64,000 nucleotides of DNA, taken from Petunia secreta (lineage: Eukaryota > Streptophyta > Magnoliopsida > Solanales > Solanaceae). Within the stretch, counting starts at the first letter, position 1; each line of letters begins with the position of its first letter. Both the position numbers and the translations under genes were made by a program. The stretch covers positions 12,914,001 through 12,978,000 of the forward strand of contig JARKIP010000017.1 in NCBI GenBank assembly GCA_029990175.1, in the 5' to 3' direction. Below are positions 21,890-33,369 of the stretch, piece by piece. The notes below the pieces were generated by a model that was not told the DNA's origin, ran no database searches, and saw only the letters and a program-made list of their open reading frames with translations.

Positions 21890-23189
21890 TACGAATTTCC
21901 AGAAAGGAAGATGTTTGTAGGCTCGGAGCGGGATACCGAGTCAAAGAAAGCTCTTATTGAATTGATGAAAGCTAATGATGACTGCTTCGCCTGGTCTCAT
22001 GCATATATGGTAGGGATTGACCCAGAAATAATGACACATAAGTTGAATGTGGATCCTAACAACCCCCGGGTGAAACAAAAGAAGAGGTCGCATGCTGGTG
22101 TGAAGAAGAAGAAGGCAATTCAAGATGAGACGAAGAGGCTGCTCGATAATGGCTTCATCAGGAAAGTGAAATACCCCGATTGGATCGCCAATGTAGTGGT
22201 GATGCCAAAGAAAAATGGCAAGTGGAGGATGTGTGTTGATTACATCGATCTGAATAAGGCTTGCCCAAAGGATTCATATCCTTTACCTCAGATAGATAGG
22301 TTGATAGACTCCACGGCTGGATATAAACTGTTGACCTTTTTGGATGCGTATTCAGGGTACGGGGCATAATCAAATTCTTATGGAGCCAAGAGATGAAGAA
22401 AAAACTTCTTTCATCACAGATGAAGAATATTGTTACAAGGTGATGCCCTTCGGTCTCAAAAATGCAGGGGCGCCTACCAAGGTTGGTATGTCGAATGTTC
22501 AAAGATCACGTCGGCAAAACAATGGAGGACTACATAGATGACATGCTAGTGAAATCAATTCGGTTGGAGGATCACTTGAATCACTTGAGGGAAGCTTTTG
22601 TGATTCTAAGGCAATATTGCATGAAGCTAAACCCCGAAAAGTGTGTTTTGGGGTCGGCTTGAGCAAATTCTTAGGGTTTATTGTCTCTGAACAAGGCATT
22701 GAAGCGAACCCTGATAAGATCAAGGCTATACAAGGGATCCCCGAAGAACTGACGAGCCCAAAATAAGTTCAGCATTTGACCGGCTAGCATGCCGCTCTAA
22801 GTAGATTTATCTCAAGGTCATTCGAGTGATGCCATAGGTTTTTTTTTGTCTTAAAAATGAATACAACCTTCGAGTGGACTCCCGAATGTAGAGAAGCATT
22901 GAAAGATCTAAAGCATTACTTGGCAAACGCCCCACTACTCGCCAAGCCAAAGGACGAGGATGTGTTGTTGGTGTATTTAGCTGTCTCTAAGGTAGTAGTC
23001 AGTGTAATATTGGTTCGGAAAGATGGGAAGTAGTAACCAATATATTACATTAGCAAGTCTCTTCTCGATGCAGAAACAAGGTACCCTTACTTAGAGAAAC
23101 TAGCACTTGCATTACTTATGGCAGCTCGGAAACTGCGCCCTTATTTTCAATGTCATCCCATAGTTGTAGTCATAACCTTCCCCTTAAGG
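21890..23189 (+). pseudogene. Tat element reverse transcriptase and RNase H start, broken
   Basis: RT motifs run in order: NGFIRKVKYPDWIANVV, GKWRMCVDYIDLNKACPKD, LTFLDAYSGY near 22350, VMPFGLKNAGA near 22450, and the active site YIDDMLVK near 22535. At least two frameshifts (about 22368 and 22485) and a stop near 22660 break it. The connection domain and RNase H start run to 23189, where the hAT element interrupts. Confidence 0.85.
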
Positions 23190-23197
23190 ACAATACT

Positions 23198-24387
23198 TAT
23201 GGGTGTCAAACGGGTATACGGATCCGGGTTCGGGTTATAAAATTGTAACCCCGCAGGTTCCGGGTACGGGTTTAAATTACGGGTTCTTAATGGGTCCGGG
23301 TTTTGGGTAGGAAAAAAAAACCCGTGCGGGTTCGGGTCTTAGCGGGTACGGGTTCGGGTCTTAACAAATCGGGTTTGAGTCCGAGTTTTAATTTTTTTAA
23401 AATATATTATTTTAAATACTTAAAAAAAGGATGAATGATAGGAAAGCTGAAAGACTTACTTTATTTAAGATACTTGAACTATTAAAGTCTTGAACATTAA
23501 ACTTCTAAATTTGAAAAGTGCAACATCAAAACTGGATAATGAGAATTCAAATTACAAATTTAAATATGCCTATTTCTTTGTGTAATTTCTTCCATGTCAT
23601 TTCCCTCATGCTCCGGTGTAGGTGCCATTGATAGTGCTTGATCACGTAATAGAATTTCTTCAAGGTTATCATCTTGTTCTAGTGAGTCTTCAATTCATTG
23701 GTTTCTTCGCTCCGATCTAATCCAGTCTCGTAAACAAACTAGAACATCCAAAGCATTATTACCCAAAGAGTGACGGGTATCACCTATCATTTGTCTTCCT
23801 TGGCTAAATACACTTTCTGATACAACTGTTGAAACAGGTACAACTAAAATATTTTATGTAGTGAATTAAGTAATTATATTTTCTAATAATATACGCCCAA
23901 TAATTACTTTGTCCGACTCCAACTAGCTTATTTTCTGAGGTATATATCGAAGTTAATAGTTGAAGTTCTATACCATATTTGAGTAATATATATTCAAATT
24001 GTTGATTTGTTATGGAATATCAAGTTTCTTTTTTATTTAAATAGCTAAACTTGTTTCTCTTGAACATATTTCACTAGTAACAATATGGACACAAACGAAT
24101 TAAACCATGAGTGGAAAACTTGTGTATACCTTTCTCTACACATACAAGTTTTATTACTTAGTTTATTTTAACGGATACGGATACGGGTATATCCAGTAAT
24201 ACCCCATAATTTTGACGGGTCTTAACGGATACGGGTATTCGTTAAGAAAAAAAACCCGTTCGGGTAGGGGTATATTAGGGGGTTTACGGGTCCGGGTCCG
24301 GGTTTTTGCGGGTCCAGATGGGGTCGGGTTTTAATGAGTTCGGGTCCGGGTTTTGACGGGTAGACCACTACCCGTTTGACACCCATA
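23198..24387. mobile_element. Non-autonomous hAT transposon inside pol
   Basis: 1190 bp with terminal inverted repeats TATGGGTGTCAAACGGG / CCCGTTTGACACCCATA and a perfect 8-bp target duplication ACAATACT (23190-23197 and 24388-24395), the hAT hallmark. Both subterminal regions are packed with CGGGTTCGGGT / CGGGTCCGGGT motifs, the usual kind of subterminal transposase-binding repeat. The interior is AT-rich with one remnant of a transposase. Confidence 0.95.
23704..23835 (-). pseudogene. hAT transposase C-terminal dimerisation remnant
   Basis: A 44-codon stop-free stretch on the minus strand reads VSTVVSESVFSQGRQ near its start and LVCLRDWIRSER at its end, matching the hAT C-terminal dimerisation domain pattern (SES.FS.GG ... 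L..L..W). The rest of the transposase is gone, so the element needs a relative for movement. Confidence 0.8.
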
Positions 24388-24395
24388 ACAATACT

Positions 24396-25064
24396 ACATA
24401 AGCCTGAATTGTCGGGGAGGTTATCTAAATGGGCGGGTGAGTTAAGCTAGTATGACATTGTATATCAGCCTCGAACTGCCATAAAATCTCAAGTGTTGGC
24501 AGATTTCATGGGTGATTTCAGTGCTAGGATACTCCCCGAGGCAGAAAAAAAAATCTGCTCTTAAAGGGTCCAGCCCCTGGGGTGTGGAAACTTTTCATTG
24601 ATGGAGCAACTAATTCCAACAGCTCGGGCTCAAAATAGTACTCATAACCCCAACTGGGGAAAGGCTAAGGCATTCAGTGAAATTTGAAAAGTTGACCAAC
24701 AATGAAGCTGAGTATGAGGCTGCGATAGCGGGCTTAGAGTTGGCTAAGAAAATAGGGGCTAAAAAGATCGAGTTAAAGAGTGATTCACAGTTAGTCGTGA
24801 ATCAGATCCTCGATGTTTTTCGGCTCAGGAGCCCAGAATGAAGCAATTTGTTATTCGAGCATAGAAGGCCCCCTCAGAGAGTTCCAAGAATGTAAATTCC
24901 AGCAAATTCCCCGTGAAGAAAATGTCGAAGCTGATGCGTTGGCTGACTTGGCCTCGGTCATCGAAACTGGGGACTTAGGGACTGATGCAGAAGTTCGAAT
25001 ACTCACATCTGCAGTGGGAAGAATGAATTCTGGAGTGAATGCAGTAAATAAACATTGGAATTAG
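24396..25064 (+). pseudogene. Tat element RNase H and second RNase H-like domain
   Basis: After the hAT element pol resumes (LSKWAGELS, then QVLADF). A second RNase H follows: WKLFIDGATN near 24585, NNEAEYEAAIAGLELA near 24705, and SDSQLVVNQI near 24780. The extra archaeal-like RNase H is diagnostic of the Tat lineage. Stops interrupt it. Confidence 0.8.
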
Positions 25065-26263
25065 CGAACCAAATTTATCTCTTATCTAGACTTGGGAATC
25101 CTACCGGCGGGCAAAAGAGAGGCTGAAAAGCTTCGAAGGCAAGTTGTTCCGTACTCGCTTGTGCAAGGGCAATTATATAAAAAGCTTTACTGCGGCCCGA
25201 TGGCCAAATACTTGGGTCCAGGAGAGTATAGCTATGTGATGAGAGAAGTGCACGGGGGCGAATTTGGAAATCATTCCGGAGGGAAGGCCCTAGTACAAAA
25301 GCTCATTCGAGCTGGCTACTACTGGCCCGAGATGAGTGAAGATGCCAAAGTATTTGTTAAAAAATATGATAAGTGTCAAAAGCATGCTTCATTGATCCAC
25401 CAACTAGCGGAGCTATTGCATTCGATTGTGTCGCCGTGGCCATTTATGAAGTGGGGGATGAATATTGTAGGCCCCTTTCCAAAGGCGAAGGGTAGTGTGA
25501 AACTTATTGTTGTACTAAATTATTATTTCACCAAGTGGGTCGAGGCAGGATCCTTTGCTAGGGTTCGTAGAAAGAAGTTATTGATTTTATTTGGAAAAAT
25601 ATCATATGCAAATTTGGAGTCTTGGGGGAGATAACGTGTGGTAACGACAAACAGTTTGTAGGCTCGGAAGTAACCACTTTCTTTGCCAAATAGAGGATCA
25701 AGAGAATGGTCTCAACACCTTATCATCCCAGTGCTAATGGGCAAGCTGAGTCCTCGAACAGGATAATTGTGTACAATCTTAAGAAGAGAATGGATAAAGT
25801 TAAAGGCTCATGGCCCGATAAGTTGCCTGAGGTGTTGTGGGCAATGAGAATGACTGAGAAAAATAGCACTGGGGAAACCCCATTTTCCCTCGCCTATGGG
25901 ATCGACTCATTGATTCCTGTCGAGGTTGGTGAGCCCAGCCTTCAGTATACTCATACATCCGAGGAGTCGAATTAGCAAGCTATGCACGTGGAACTGGATT
26001 TGCTCGAAGGACAAAGGGAAATGGCTTTGGTTCGGTTGGCTTCCCAAAAGTGACAGATTAAAGCCTACTTGAATAGTAAGGCTAAATTCAGAACATTTAA
26101 GGATGGTGATTACATCTTGAGGCCTTCAAATCAAACGATAAAGGAAAAGAAAGCAGATAAGTTGGCTGCTAATTGGGAAGGGCCTTATCGAATTAAAGCC
26201 ATCACGAGAAAACGATCTTACCAACTCGAAGACCTCCGAGGCAATCAAGAGCCTTTAAATTAG
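25065..26263 (+). pseudogene. Tat element integrase, broken, catalytic Asp changed
   Basis: Zinc-finger region and core in pieces: GYYWPEMSEDA, KCQKHA, then WGMNIVGPFP, where the Asn codon at 25461 replaces the usual catalytic Asp (WGMDIVGP). Then STPYHPSANGQAESSNR with the catalytic Glu retained near 25755, and a C-terminal KRYYF tail near 26285. Stops lie near 25633, 25975 and 26053. Confidence 0.8.
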
Positions 26264-26954
26264 AATATCTCCGACTTAAAGCGCTATTACTTTGACGTTG
26301 AGGTACATTACTCTCCATCAAGCATAATCCTTCACCCACGACATCGAGCTGTCAGTGCTCTAACGCTTGGGTCGAACAGTACGGACCCCTCGTTTTTCTT
26401 TGATTGCCTCTTCAGAAGGAAAATAGAACGATACACATTGCTCGGGTCTGCATTCTTCCACCCGACCACTGTGTAAGGGGAGTTAGCTTAGCCAGCCCTT
26501 GACTAGCCTCATAACTGGGGACATCGAAGTAACCCAAAGACTAGCTATCCGTACACCGGGGATTGTTTCCTTAAGAGTTAGCCTAGTTATTTGTCCCCCG
26601 AAGTGACTTTCTAATAAGAATTTTCCTAAGTCTCAATATGACTAAGTGTAAATCGCCTCAAAACTCATCAATGGAATAAAACTTGATTCAATTTCTTTTT
26701 TATTCAATGCATGAAGGCCAGTTTTTATTATGCCTCGGCTCAAGAACGAGACGTCATTTTAAGCTAGCTTACATTCAAATTTATCCAAGTCTTGAAAGCA
26801 AATATTCAAGTGACATATCAAAAGCTTTAAAAAACAAAGCAAAGATTAACACTGAGAAAACACTCAAATTTATTAAAATGCTCGAAGGCCAACATGAGAG
26901 TATCTACAATGGCTCAAGGCCTAAGCAAAAAAACAAAAGGTACATAGACAAGGC
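26264..26954 (+). other. Non-coding DNA between integrase and antisense gene
   Basis: A short frame at 26683-26979 has no recognisable features. Nothing else seen. Confidence 0.5.
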
Positions 26955-29659
26955 ATCACTCCTCGCCCCCACAAGTTGAAGCATCAGAATCCTCATTCCT
27001 TTTGTCCTCGTCGCTTGAGCTTTTACTGGTCGAGGGAAGCTGGTTCAACAGTTGTTGGGCCTTCACAGCGTCGCTTTCAGCCTATGCTATCTCTGCATCC
27101 AGATCCACCCCAGCTTGGCATTGTTTGAGGGTCGTTAACTTTGTTTGAACGATGGTCCAGTTCTTTTCAACTTTAGCCCTTGTAGCTCTCATCATCTTCC
27201 TTGATTAAGAAGAAGCTATTTTACTCCGAAGGGTCACCATTTCAGTCTTGAAACGCTCTTTCTCTACAGTTAGCTCATTTATTTTGAGGGAGCTCTCCTT
27301 CATCTTAGAGCGATACTTCTGCATTTCTATTGAGGGCAGCTTTGGCCTCATCGGTTATCCTTTTGTGCTAAGCTTCAAGCTCAGTCTTTAAAGTCTCTTT
27401 CAAAGCGACCATTCTAGCCTCGGTAGCAGAGGCAGCTTCGCAGGCATTGGCCACTTCGAGGTCAGACTTGTCAACAGTCATTCGAGCATTATCTAACTCG
27501 ATATTGGCATCAAGAAGTCGCTTTTCCAAGTTAACTATTCGAGATTGGAGGCCATCCCTTATTCAGTCTCATTCATCCTTGGTTTCTTATAGAATGGAGA
27601 CTTAATGGGTCTCAATCTCGGTAGCCCTGATCGCATGTATGTATCCCTGCATGGAATTAACTAAGGAATTAAGGCAAGAAAGGGGGACGGTAAAATCTAA
27701 AGAAAAGGTAAGAGAAGCAAGAATACTTGAATGGCATGCAGGGCTGCATTAGCCATCAACTCAGCAATGGGTGATTTCTTGAGGCGCTCTCACTCTATGG
27801 CTCGAGGAGCCCTCTGCAGCTGATGGAAACTGCCATATTATTGTCTAGGAGGCAGAGGTCGGAGGGAAGTTCAACTCTCCTAACTTTTCTTCGGGATATT
27901 GAGTCATGAGTGGGTTCAGATGCAGCTCGTGAGGCTTTTTCCTCAATGTGAGGGGTCTCATCCACACTCTTCCCCTGTTCGCTGATGAAGGAATTGCCAC
28001 TTCAATTTTATCAGCTGGTCGAGTTGACGCCTCGAGGTCGATAGTCTCGACCTCCCTTTGAGCTTCCACCTCTTCGGACTTGTCAACCAAACACCTACGA
28101 GGAGAAGTGACCACCTCGGAGTTGACGCCCTCTTCTACTCTAGCCCACTTGGACCTAATGGACTTCTTCTAAGCTTGTCTCTACCATTTCGAAGCTTCAA
28201 AAAAGGGAGGAAGAAGAAAAAGAAAAAATCAGCAAAGAATAATGGTATTAGATGTTAGAAAAAAAAAAGATATGTTTACCCTGGTCGTTGGCCCCTCTGG
28301 GATAATCTTTTCTTCTTTCTTTTCCTTTTTTCTTTTCGAGGGATCCAACCAAATCCTCGAGTTCATTCAAAGCTTCCCCAGTCTCGGAGACTTGTTTCTT
28401 TTTATCATTCTTCTTCTTCTCCTTCGTCGCAGTAACCACCCTACTACGGAAACCTATAGAAAGCAAGGACTAGTAAGGAAAAGACCTTAGAAGGACAGGT
28501 CAACAGAAGGAAGGAATAACTAACCATGTTGCTTGCATGACCATTGGTTTTCATTTAAAGCAGCTAAGATCATCCACGATCTCTCTTCTCTTTTCTCTTG
28601 GCTTCGCCTTGATAATGGCTTGTACCCAAGTAGTCAGATCATCGGGAGGTATGATCATAATCGACTCGCTGAAAAAGGGCAAAGTTGAAAGTTAGAGGTA
28701 AAGAATGATGAAGTAAGAATTTGATAAAAGTAACCGAGGCAAAAGCTTATGTGTTCGCTTCCACCGCTCGGGCAAACCAGGCTTCGAGGATAAAAGGCTA
28801 GTGGGCAGTAAAAAGAAGCGTTCGTTCAATTCTCGGTCCTCAGTGTTCTTTCCTTTTTTGATTAACGAGAACTTGCCTCGTTTATTGAGTTGGACAATCT
28901 TATCCTTATGCAGAGTGGGAGAAAAAAGGTAGATGAAGTGATCGAAAGTGAAAGAGACACCTGCTCTTTTGCTCAAATAGTCAAGGCATTGAATGACCTT
29001 CAAAAACCAGGGCCAATTTGAGCTATGCACACGTTATATGTTCAGCAGAACGCATCCACCACTTCGTGAATAGGAAGAGTAAATCCTATTGTGAAGGGGT
29101 ATGTGTACACGAAAGAGCTCCCATCTACTATGTTGCAGGTTCGGCTCTCCGGAGCGGAGATGCCAACTTGGACCTCGGAGCCCCACTTGTAGTCTTCCCA
29201 AACCAAATGAATATTGGCTTGTGTGATCAGGCTCGGAGTGTCTCTCACTGGAATGTTTCTATTTCTTTGGATATCGGCTTCGATTTGGACTTGTATCATG
29301 AAGTCATTCCAGAGGCCAAGCTTTGAGGGAATGATATCCTCGTGCGTACGTTCTCTCAAGGGAGACTTCTCTCTCTTGAGGTTTGGAGTTTCTGACTCAA
29401 CACCACAAACCTTTGTGGTAGTATTTTCTTCTTCGTCGTCCATCTCTTCAATGTTGTTGCGGTTGGTGGTGGCTTTGCGTCGCCTTGGGATTAAATCGAT
29501 AGGGTGCGATGTTGCTTCTGTGTTGTCATCCAACGGCGGAAGAATATTTCGGAGTATCGGAACGTTTACCAATTCGTCACCAACAATCTTGGTGGCAACA
29601 TCAGGATGCCTCTCTTCAAAAGGACCTGAGGAATTTTTTATAGAATGTGTAGCGGACAT
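26955..29659 (-). pseudogene. Antisense additional ORF of the Tat element (Transposase_28-like)
   Basis: Minus-strand coding-like text from ATG at 29659 to a stop at 26955-26957 (ending STCGGEE). The first 205 codons end in SSFVYTYPFTIGFTLPIH, resembling the plant family called putative gypsy-type transposon (Transposase_28). Later pieces include SNWPWFLKVIQCLDYL and FFLLPTSLL, then Lys/Glu-rich and coiled-coil segments. At least one apparent GT-AG intron lies at about 28195-28280, between GTAAACATATC and a pyrimidine tract ending GAAG. Frameshifts (near 29040) show decay. Additional antisense ORFs are known in Tat elements; their function is unknown. Confidence 0.65.
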
Positions 29660-29975
29660 TTTTGCTGAGTAATTGGTGAAGCTCTTAAATCAAAAAAAGT
29701 TCAATATGTAACTTTGCTGTGAAGGATTACTGTTGATAAAAATATTGAAAGTGAGGAGAAATGAAAATAAGTTGAGGTATTTATAGTGGAAGGGTCATCA
29801 TTGCATTTATAGTGGGAAGGAGCAGCGAAAAGTTGCGCCCAATCAACGGAAGCCGTGTGTGATGGATGGAAATATAGAATGACAACCGTCGTTTTCGAAA
29901 TTCATAGTGCACGAATAGCCACGTCGATTTTCTGCTAAATTTATTCCACCCCTCGGAAAATTCTTTCTATTAACT

Positions 29976-29988
29976 GAGGTGTGGGGGA
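29976..29988 (+). other. Polypurine tract of the Tat element
   Basis: GAGGTGTGGGGGA a few bases before the 3' LTR. Confidence 0.75.
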
Positions 29989-29994
29989 ACTATC

Positions 29995-30535
29995 TGTATT
30001 GGGTGAAAATTTACCGAGCCTAGATTCCAGAGCTCGAGGCATAGTAGGGTCGAATCTTCTGAAGATCACCCCTCGAAAAAGTTGGCTATAACCCCGAGGC
30101 TAGACGCCTCGAGTGAGAATGAGTCATGACTATAAGTTACTGCTCGGTGCAACTAAAAGGCAACCACCAACAAGGCATGTAGTTTACCCCTCGGTGAAGA
30201 GTCAGTCTTCGGTGGATAGGGTTCTACCTTTTATAACCGACGACCGTTGCCCACGTATTTAATAGGGAGTTCATGGTCTAACCATGATCAGAACGTGGAG
30301 TAATGGCTATTAAACACATTTATTGCTCTCCTTACTCTTGTAAACTATATATAGTGATAAAAAGATCATGTAAAGGCATCCACAAATATATGAAATACAC
30401 TTACTCTTTGTTTCTTAGCTTTTGTCTAATTTTCTTTATCAAATTTCTTATTTTTTCATGGCTTTGATACAAATAGTTGCTAGTTATCCCAAAACAGATT
30501 TGATTTGTTGTTCTAATCAAATTTAGGCCAACGCA
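29995..30535 (+). repeat. 3' LTR of the Tat element
   Basis: 541 bp, TG to CA, followed by GACAT. It differs from the 5' LTR by dozens of substitutions. Confidence 0.92.
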
Positions 30536-30540
30536 GACAT

Positions 30541-30818
30541 TTTCATGACCACAAGGCCACACAAATGATATGGCTTGCTTAAGAAAATGAATTTCAAAAG
30601 TCTTTTTTTTTTTCTAATTTCATACTATATTAAGCTATATCACATAAATTAAAAAAGAGGACTATATATACACATAACCTGCTACACACTGAACATTCCA
30701 GGAAAATATTAGTTGGATTATGCCTATTTTACCTTCACAAATTATGTATAGAAATCGAGTTTTTTTTTTTAATGATTTTGTAAAGATATAAGGAGTACAT
30801 GGTGCAAGGAATAAACAG
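30541..30818. other. AT-rich intergenic DNA
   Basis: Nothing recognisable. Confidence 0.5.
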
Positions 30819-31036
30819 TACTATCTTCGTCTCTTTTATGTAAAGATCTTTCCTTTTTTGGCCAGTTAAAAGAAAAAAGAATTATTTCTATATTTAGTAA
30901 CGATCTAACTTTATGAGATAATTTATTGCCATAAAAATTTCTATATTTTGTTTTAAGCCACAAATTTTTATATTCTTTTATATCTTAAACTTTATGCCCA
31001 ATCAACCACCTCTATATAAATTGGAATGGTGGTAGT
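30819..31036. mobile_element. MITE, degenerate Stowaway-like
   Basis: The left end TACTATCTTCGTCTCTTTTA and the inverted right end TACTACCACCATTCCAATTT form imperfect terminal repeats about 218 bp apart. The left interior also resembles widespread plant MITEs of this type. Confidence 0.5.
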
Positions 31037-31119
31037 AACAAAATATGGTGGAAATCATAAAAATATGCATAGTCTGGCGTGCAAAAAGCAAATATTTGTT
31101 TATCCAAAGCGCACCCTCA

Positions 31120-33243
31120 TCATTGCTTTGCATGTTCAAACACCTCACCTTGCCCTTCTTCTTCTTGCAACACCTCTTCTCCAATTGCATCATTAGAATG
31201 TTCCTCGGCACCCTCATCATTGCTTTGCATGTTCAACCTTTTATTATCATAGCTCTTGGCCTTTTGATAATCATATTCATTGCCGCTTCGAGTCTTTATT
31301 GCCATGACTTGATCTTTTCCGCACCTCTTGGAATTTACTACCGTGTCACTTGGTAGCGTACCTTGCGGCCTTTGGTTGACTTGGTAAGCCAATTGACTCA
31401 TTTGTGATTCAAGCTCCTTGATTGATGTTGAATGGGATGTCATGGTTTGCTTCATGTCTTTCATGTCTCCGGAGTAGCCTTGTTGATTTTGAAGCATTTG
31501 ACTCATCATTTCTTCCAATTTAGTGGGAGCCTTTGTCTCTTGATCATTTTGCTTAAATGGAGGTCTTGGAGCACATTGTTGAGAAGAATCGGCTCCTCTC
31601 CCCTCTTGGTTGCTACTCCAATTACCTCTTCCTTGACTCGGCCTCCATTGCCCTTGTTGTTGGTAGGCTTGTTGATATGGTTGTTGGTAGGGTTGTTGAT
31701 AAGGCCTTTGATAACCACCTTGATCACACCCTCTTTGCCCTTGGTAGTTACCCACATAATGTGCTTCTTCTCCATCTTGCACATGGTAGCATTGTTCTGG
31801 ATAGTATCCCTCTTGCCCATGTTGGAGAAGGGACATAGGAGCACCTCCGGGTGTCACATAACCCATTGGGGCCACTTGATAGCCGGTATTTGTGGTGTGG
31901 ATATTTTCCACCTTATGCAACTTCTTTTCATTGGCTTCCCTATCGGCCTTTGAGTTCTTGTTCATGAGGTCCACCGATGTCAATATCCTTGCCATTTTCT
32001 CATCTTGGGCTTCAAGTCTTTCCATCATCATTGGACTAATCCCAACTTCTCTTCCCGGATTCTTAGCTCTTGATTGCCATTCTTGAGATCTCTTGGTCAC
32101 TTTGTCTAGGATATCTTTCACTTCTTCGTACCTCTTGTCCATGGTGACACCATCACATAAAGTGTCCAAGGCGGATTGGTTCATCTTGTTCAAACCTTGG
32201 TAGAAGCTTTGCAACAACATGTTCCCATTGAAACCATGATTAGGACACTGGAGCAACCCACCTTGGAAAGCTTCCCAAGCCTCGGTCAAAGAGTCGGATA
32301 CCTCTTGCTCAAACATGTAGATTTTATCTCTCAATGCCGCTTGATTCCCCTTTGATGAAAACTTCCCTAGGAATTGTTTTACCAACTCTTGCCAAGTGAA
32401 AATGGAGTTTTTCGGCAACTTGTTCAACCAATCTTTAGCTTTTCCGGTGAGAGAGTAAGGGAACACTCTCAACCTCAATGATTCTTCCGATACCCTTGCC
32501 GACTTGTAGAGATTACAAGTTTGCACAAAATTTCTCAAGTGATCATTTGCATCTTCATTCTTATTACCACCAAAGCAACCATGTTGTTCAAGACCTTGAA
32601 GAATTACATTTGGGATGCTAAAACTAGCATTGCCATGAATAGGAGGAGGAACTATGGCACTTGCAAAACAATTCATATCAATTTCTTCCTCAATCTCCTC
32701 ATCATCTTCATAGTCTCTCATCTCTTGTTGATAGTTCCGAGCACCTCTAGCATACTCTTGTTGATAGTCTCGAGCATCTCTATCATATTCTTGGTTCCGG
32801 TTGACATTGCGAGCATTACCTCTATTGGCATTGCCCCCTCGGTTGACATTTGCTCTACCTCCACGGTTTACACCTCTACCCCCTTGGTTCACACCTCGGC
32901 CGCCTCGGTTTGCATTGTTGCCACCCCGATTAGCATTACCTGCAACACCTTCATTTCCTCCAAGATTCTCTTCTTCATTTGCTTGGACCCCCGCATTTGC
33001 TTGGCCAAAAGGGTTGTCATCATGGGGGTTCACATTCTCCACTTGAGGTTCATTAGCTTCCTCTTGTATCTCATCTTCGTCGACTTGTTCAACATGGAAT
33101 GGATAGCCCTCTTGGTTGAGTTCGATGTGGAACTCTTCATCATATTGCTCTTCATAACCTTGCGGATCCCTATGTTGTTGATTGTAGTAATGGTTATAAT
33201 TGGGGTTCCGCAAGTTCCGATTAGGATTTCTCCTAGAAGCCAT
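31120..33243 (-). CDS. Gag protein of element D, intact 707 codons
   Basis: ATG at 33243 (MASRRNPNRN). Residues 1-100 are acidic. Residues about 100-160 form an RGG-like array (GGRGVNQGGRGVNRGGR), a candidate RNA-binding tail. A capsid-type gag domain follows: FSIPNVILQGLEQHGCFGG, then LRVFPYSLTGKAKDWLNKLP and a Trp/Phe-rich helix set. The C-terminal third holds Pro/Tyr/Gln repeats (PYQQPYQQPYQQAYQQ), a predicted coiled coil and an acidic end. No zinc knuckle was found. The protein would coat element RNA. It stays open while everything downstream is lost; it is very probably an element protein, not a host gene. Confidence 0.88.
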   Translation of the reverse strand: MASRRNPNRNLRNPNYNHYYNQQHRDPQGYEEQYDEEFHIELNQEGYPFHVEQVDEDEIQEEANEPQVENVNPHDDNPFGQANAGVQANEEENLGGNEGVAGNANRGGNNANRGGRGVNQGGRGVNRGGRANVNRGGNANRGNARNVNRNQEYDRDARDYQQEYARGARNYQQEMRDYEDDEEIEEEIDMNCFASAIVPPPIHGNASFSIPNVILQGLEQHGCFGGNKNEDANDHLRNFVQTCNLYKSARVSEESLRLRVFPYSLTGKAKDWLNKLPKNSIFTWQELVKQFLGKFSSKGNQAALRDKIYMFEQEVSDSLTEAWEAFQGGLLQCPNHGFNGNMLLQSFYQGLNKMNQSALDTLCDGVTMDKRYEEVKDILDKVTKRSQEWQSRAKNPGREVGISPMMMERLEAQDEKMARILTSVDLMNKNSKADREANEKKLHKVENIHTTNTGYQVAPMGYVTPGGAPMSLLQHGQEGYYPEQCYHVQDGEEAHYVGNYQGQRGCDQGGYQRPYQQPYQQPYQQAYQQQGQWRPSQGRGNWSSNQEGRGADSSQQCAPRPPFKQNDQETKAPTKLEEMMSQMLQNQQGYSGDMKDMKQTMTSHSTSIKELESQMSQLAYQVNQRPQGTLPSDTVVNSKRCGKDQVMAIKTRSGNEYDYQKAKSYDNKRLNMQSNDEGAEEHSNDAIGEEVLQEEEGQGEVFEHAKQ

Positions 33244-33346
33244 GTTTCACCTACACAAGGTAAAACAAAAACCAAAAGTAAAATGCTAGGACTAGCGAAC
33301 TAAACAACTTTGATTAACTAATGCAACTCAATATTGAAACCGTAGT

Positions 33347-33364
33347 TCCCCGGCAACGGCGCCA
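33347..33364 (-). other. Primer-binding site (tRNA-Asp) of element D
   Basis: The plus strand reads TCCCCGGCAACGGCGCCA, the same 18-base site as element A, next to the LTR. Confidence 0.85.
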
Positions 33365-33369
33365 AAATT

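Larger units (their letters stand above)
20436..30535 (+). mobile_element. Tat-lineage Ty3/gypsy element, gag deleted, with antisense ORF
   Basis: LTRs 20436-20974 and 29995-30535 begin TGTATTGGGT and end CAACACA / CAACGCA. The target duplication GACAT is at 20431-20435 and 30536-30540. Protease, RT, RNase H, a second RNase H-like domain and integrase follow in gypsy order on the plus strand, all broken. The region where gag should be is only about 100 bp. A gene-like sequence lies antisense between integrase and the 3' LTR, a known habit of the Tat lineage. LTR divergence is a few percent by eye, older than A and B. A hAT element sits in pol. Confidence 0.93.

Noticed and set aside
23198..24387. 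GGGTTCGGGT arrays as interstitial telomere repeats
   Set aside because: The motif is not TTTAGGG and is confined to the subterminal parts of a hAT element with a perfect 8-bp duplication.
32521..33303. Plus-strand frames opposite the gag of element D
   Set aside because: Shadows of a well-supported 707-codon gag; hydrophobic composition is a by-product.
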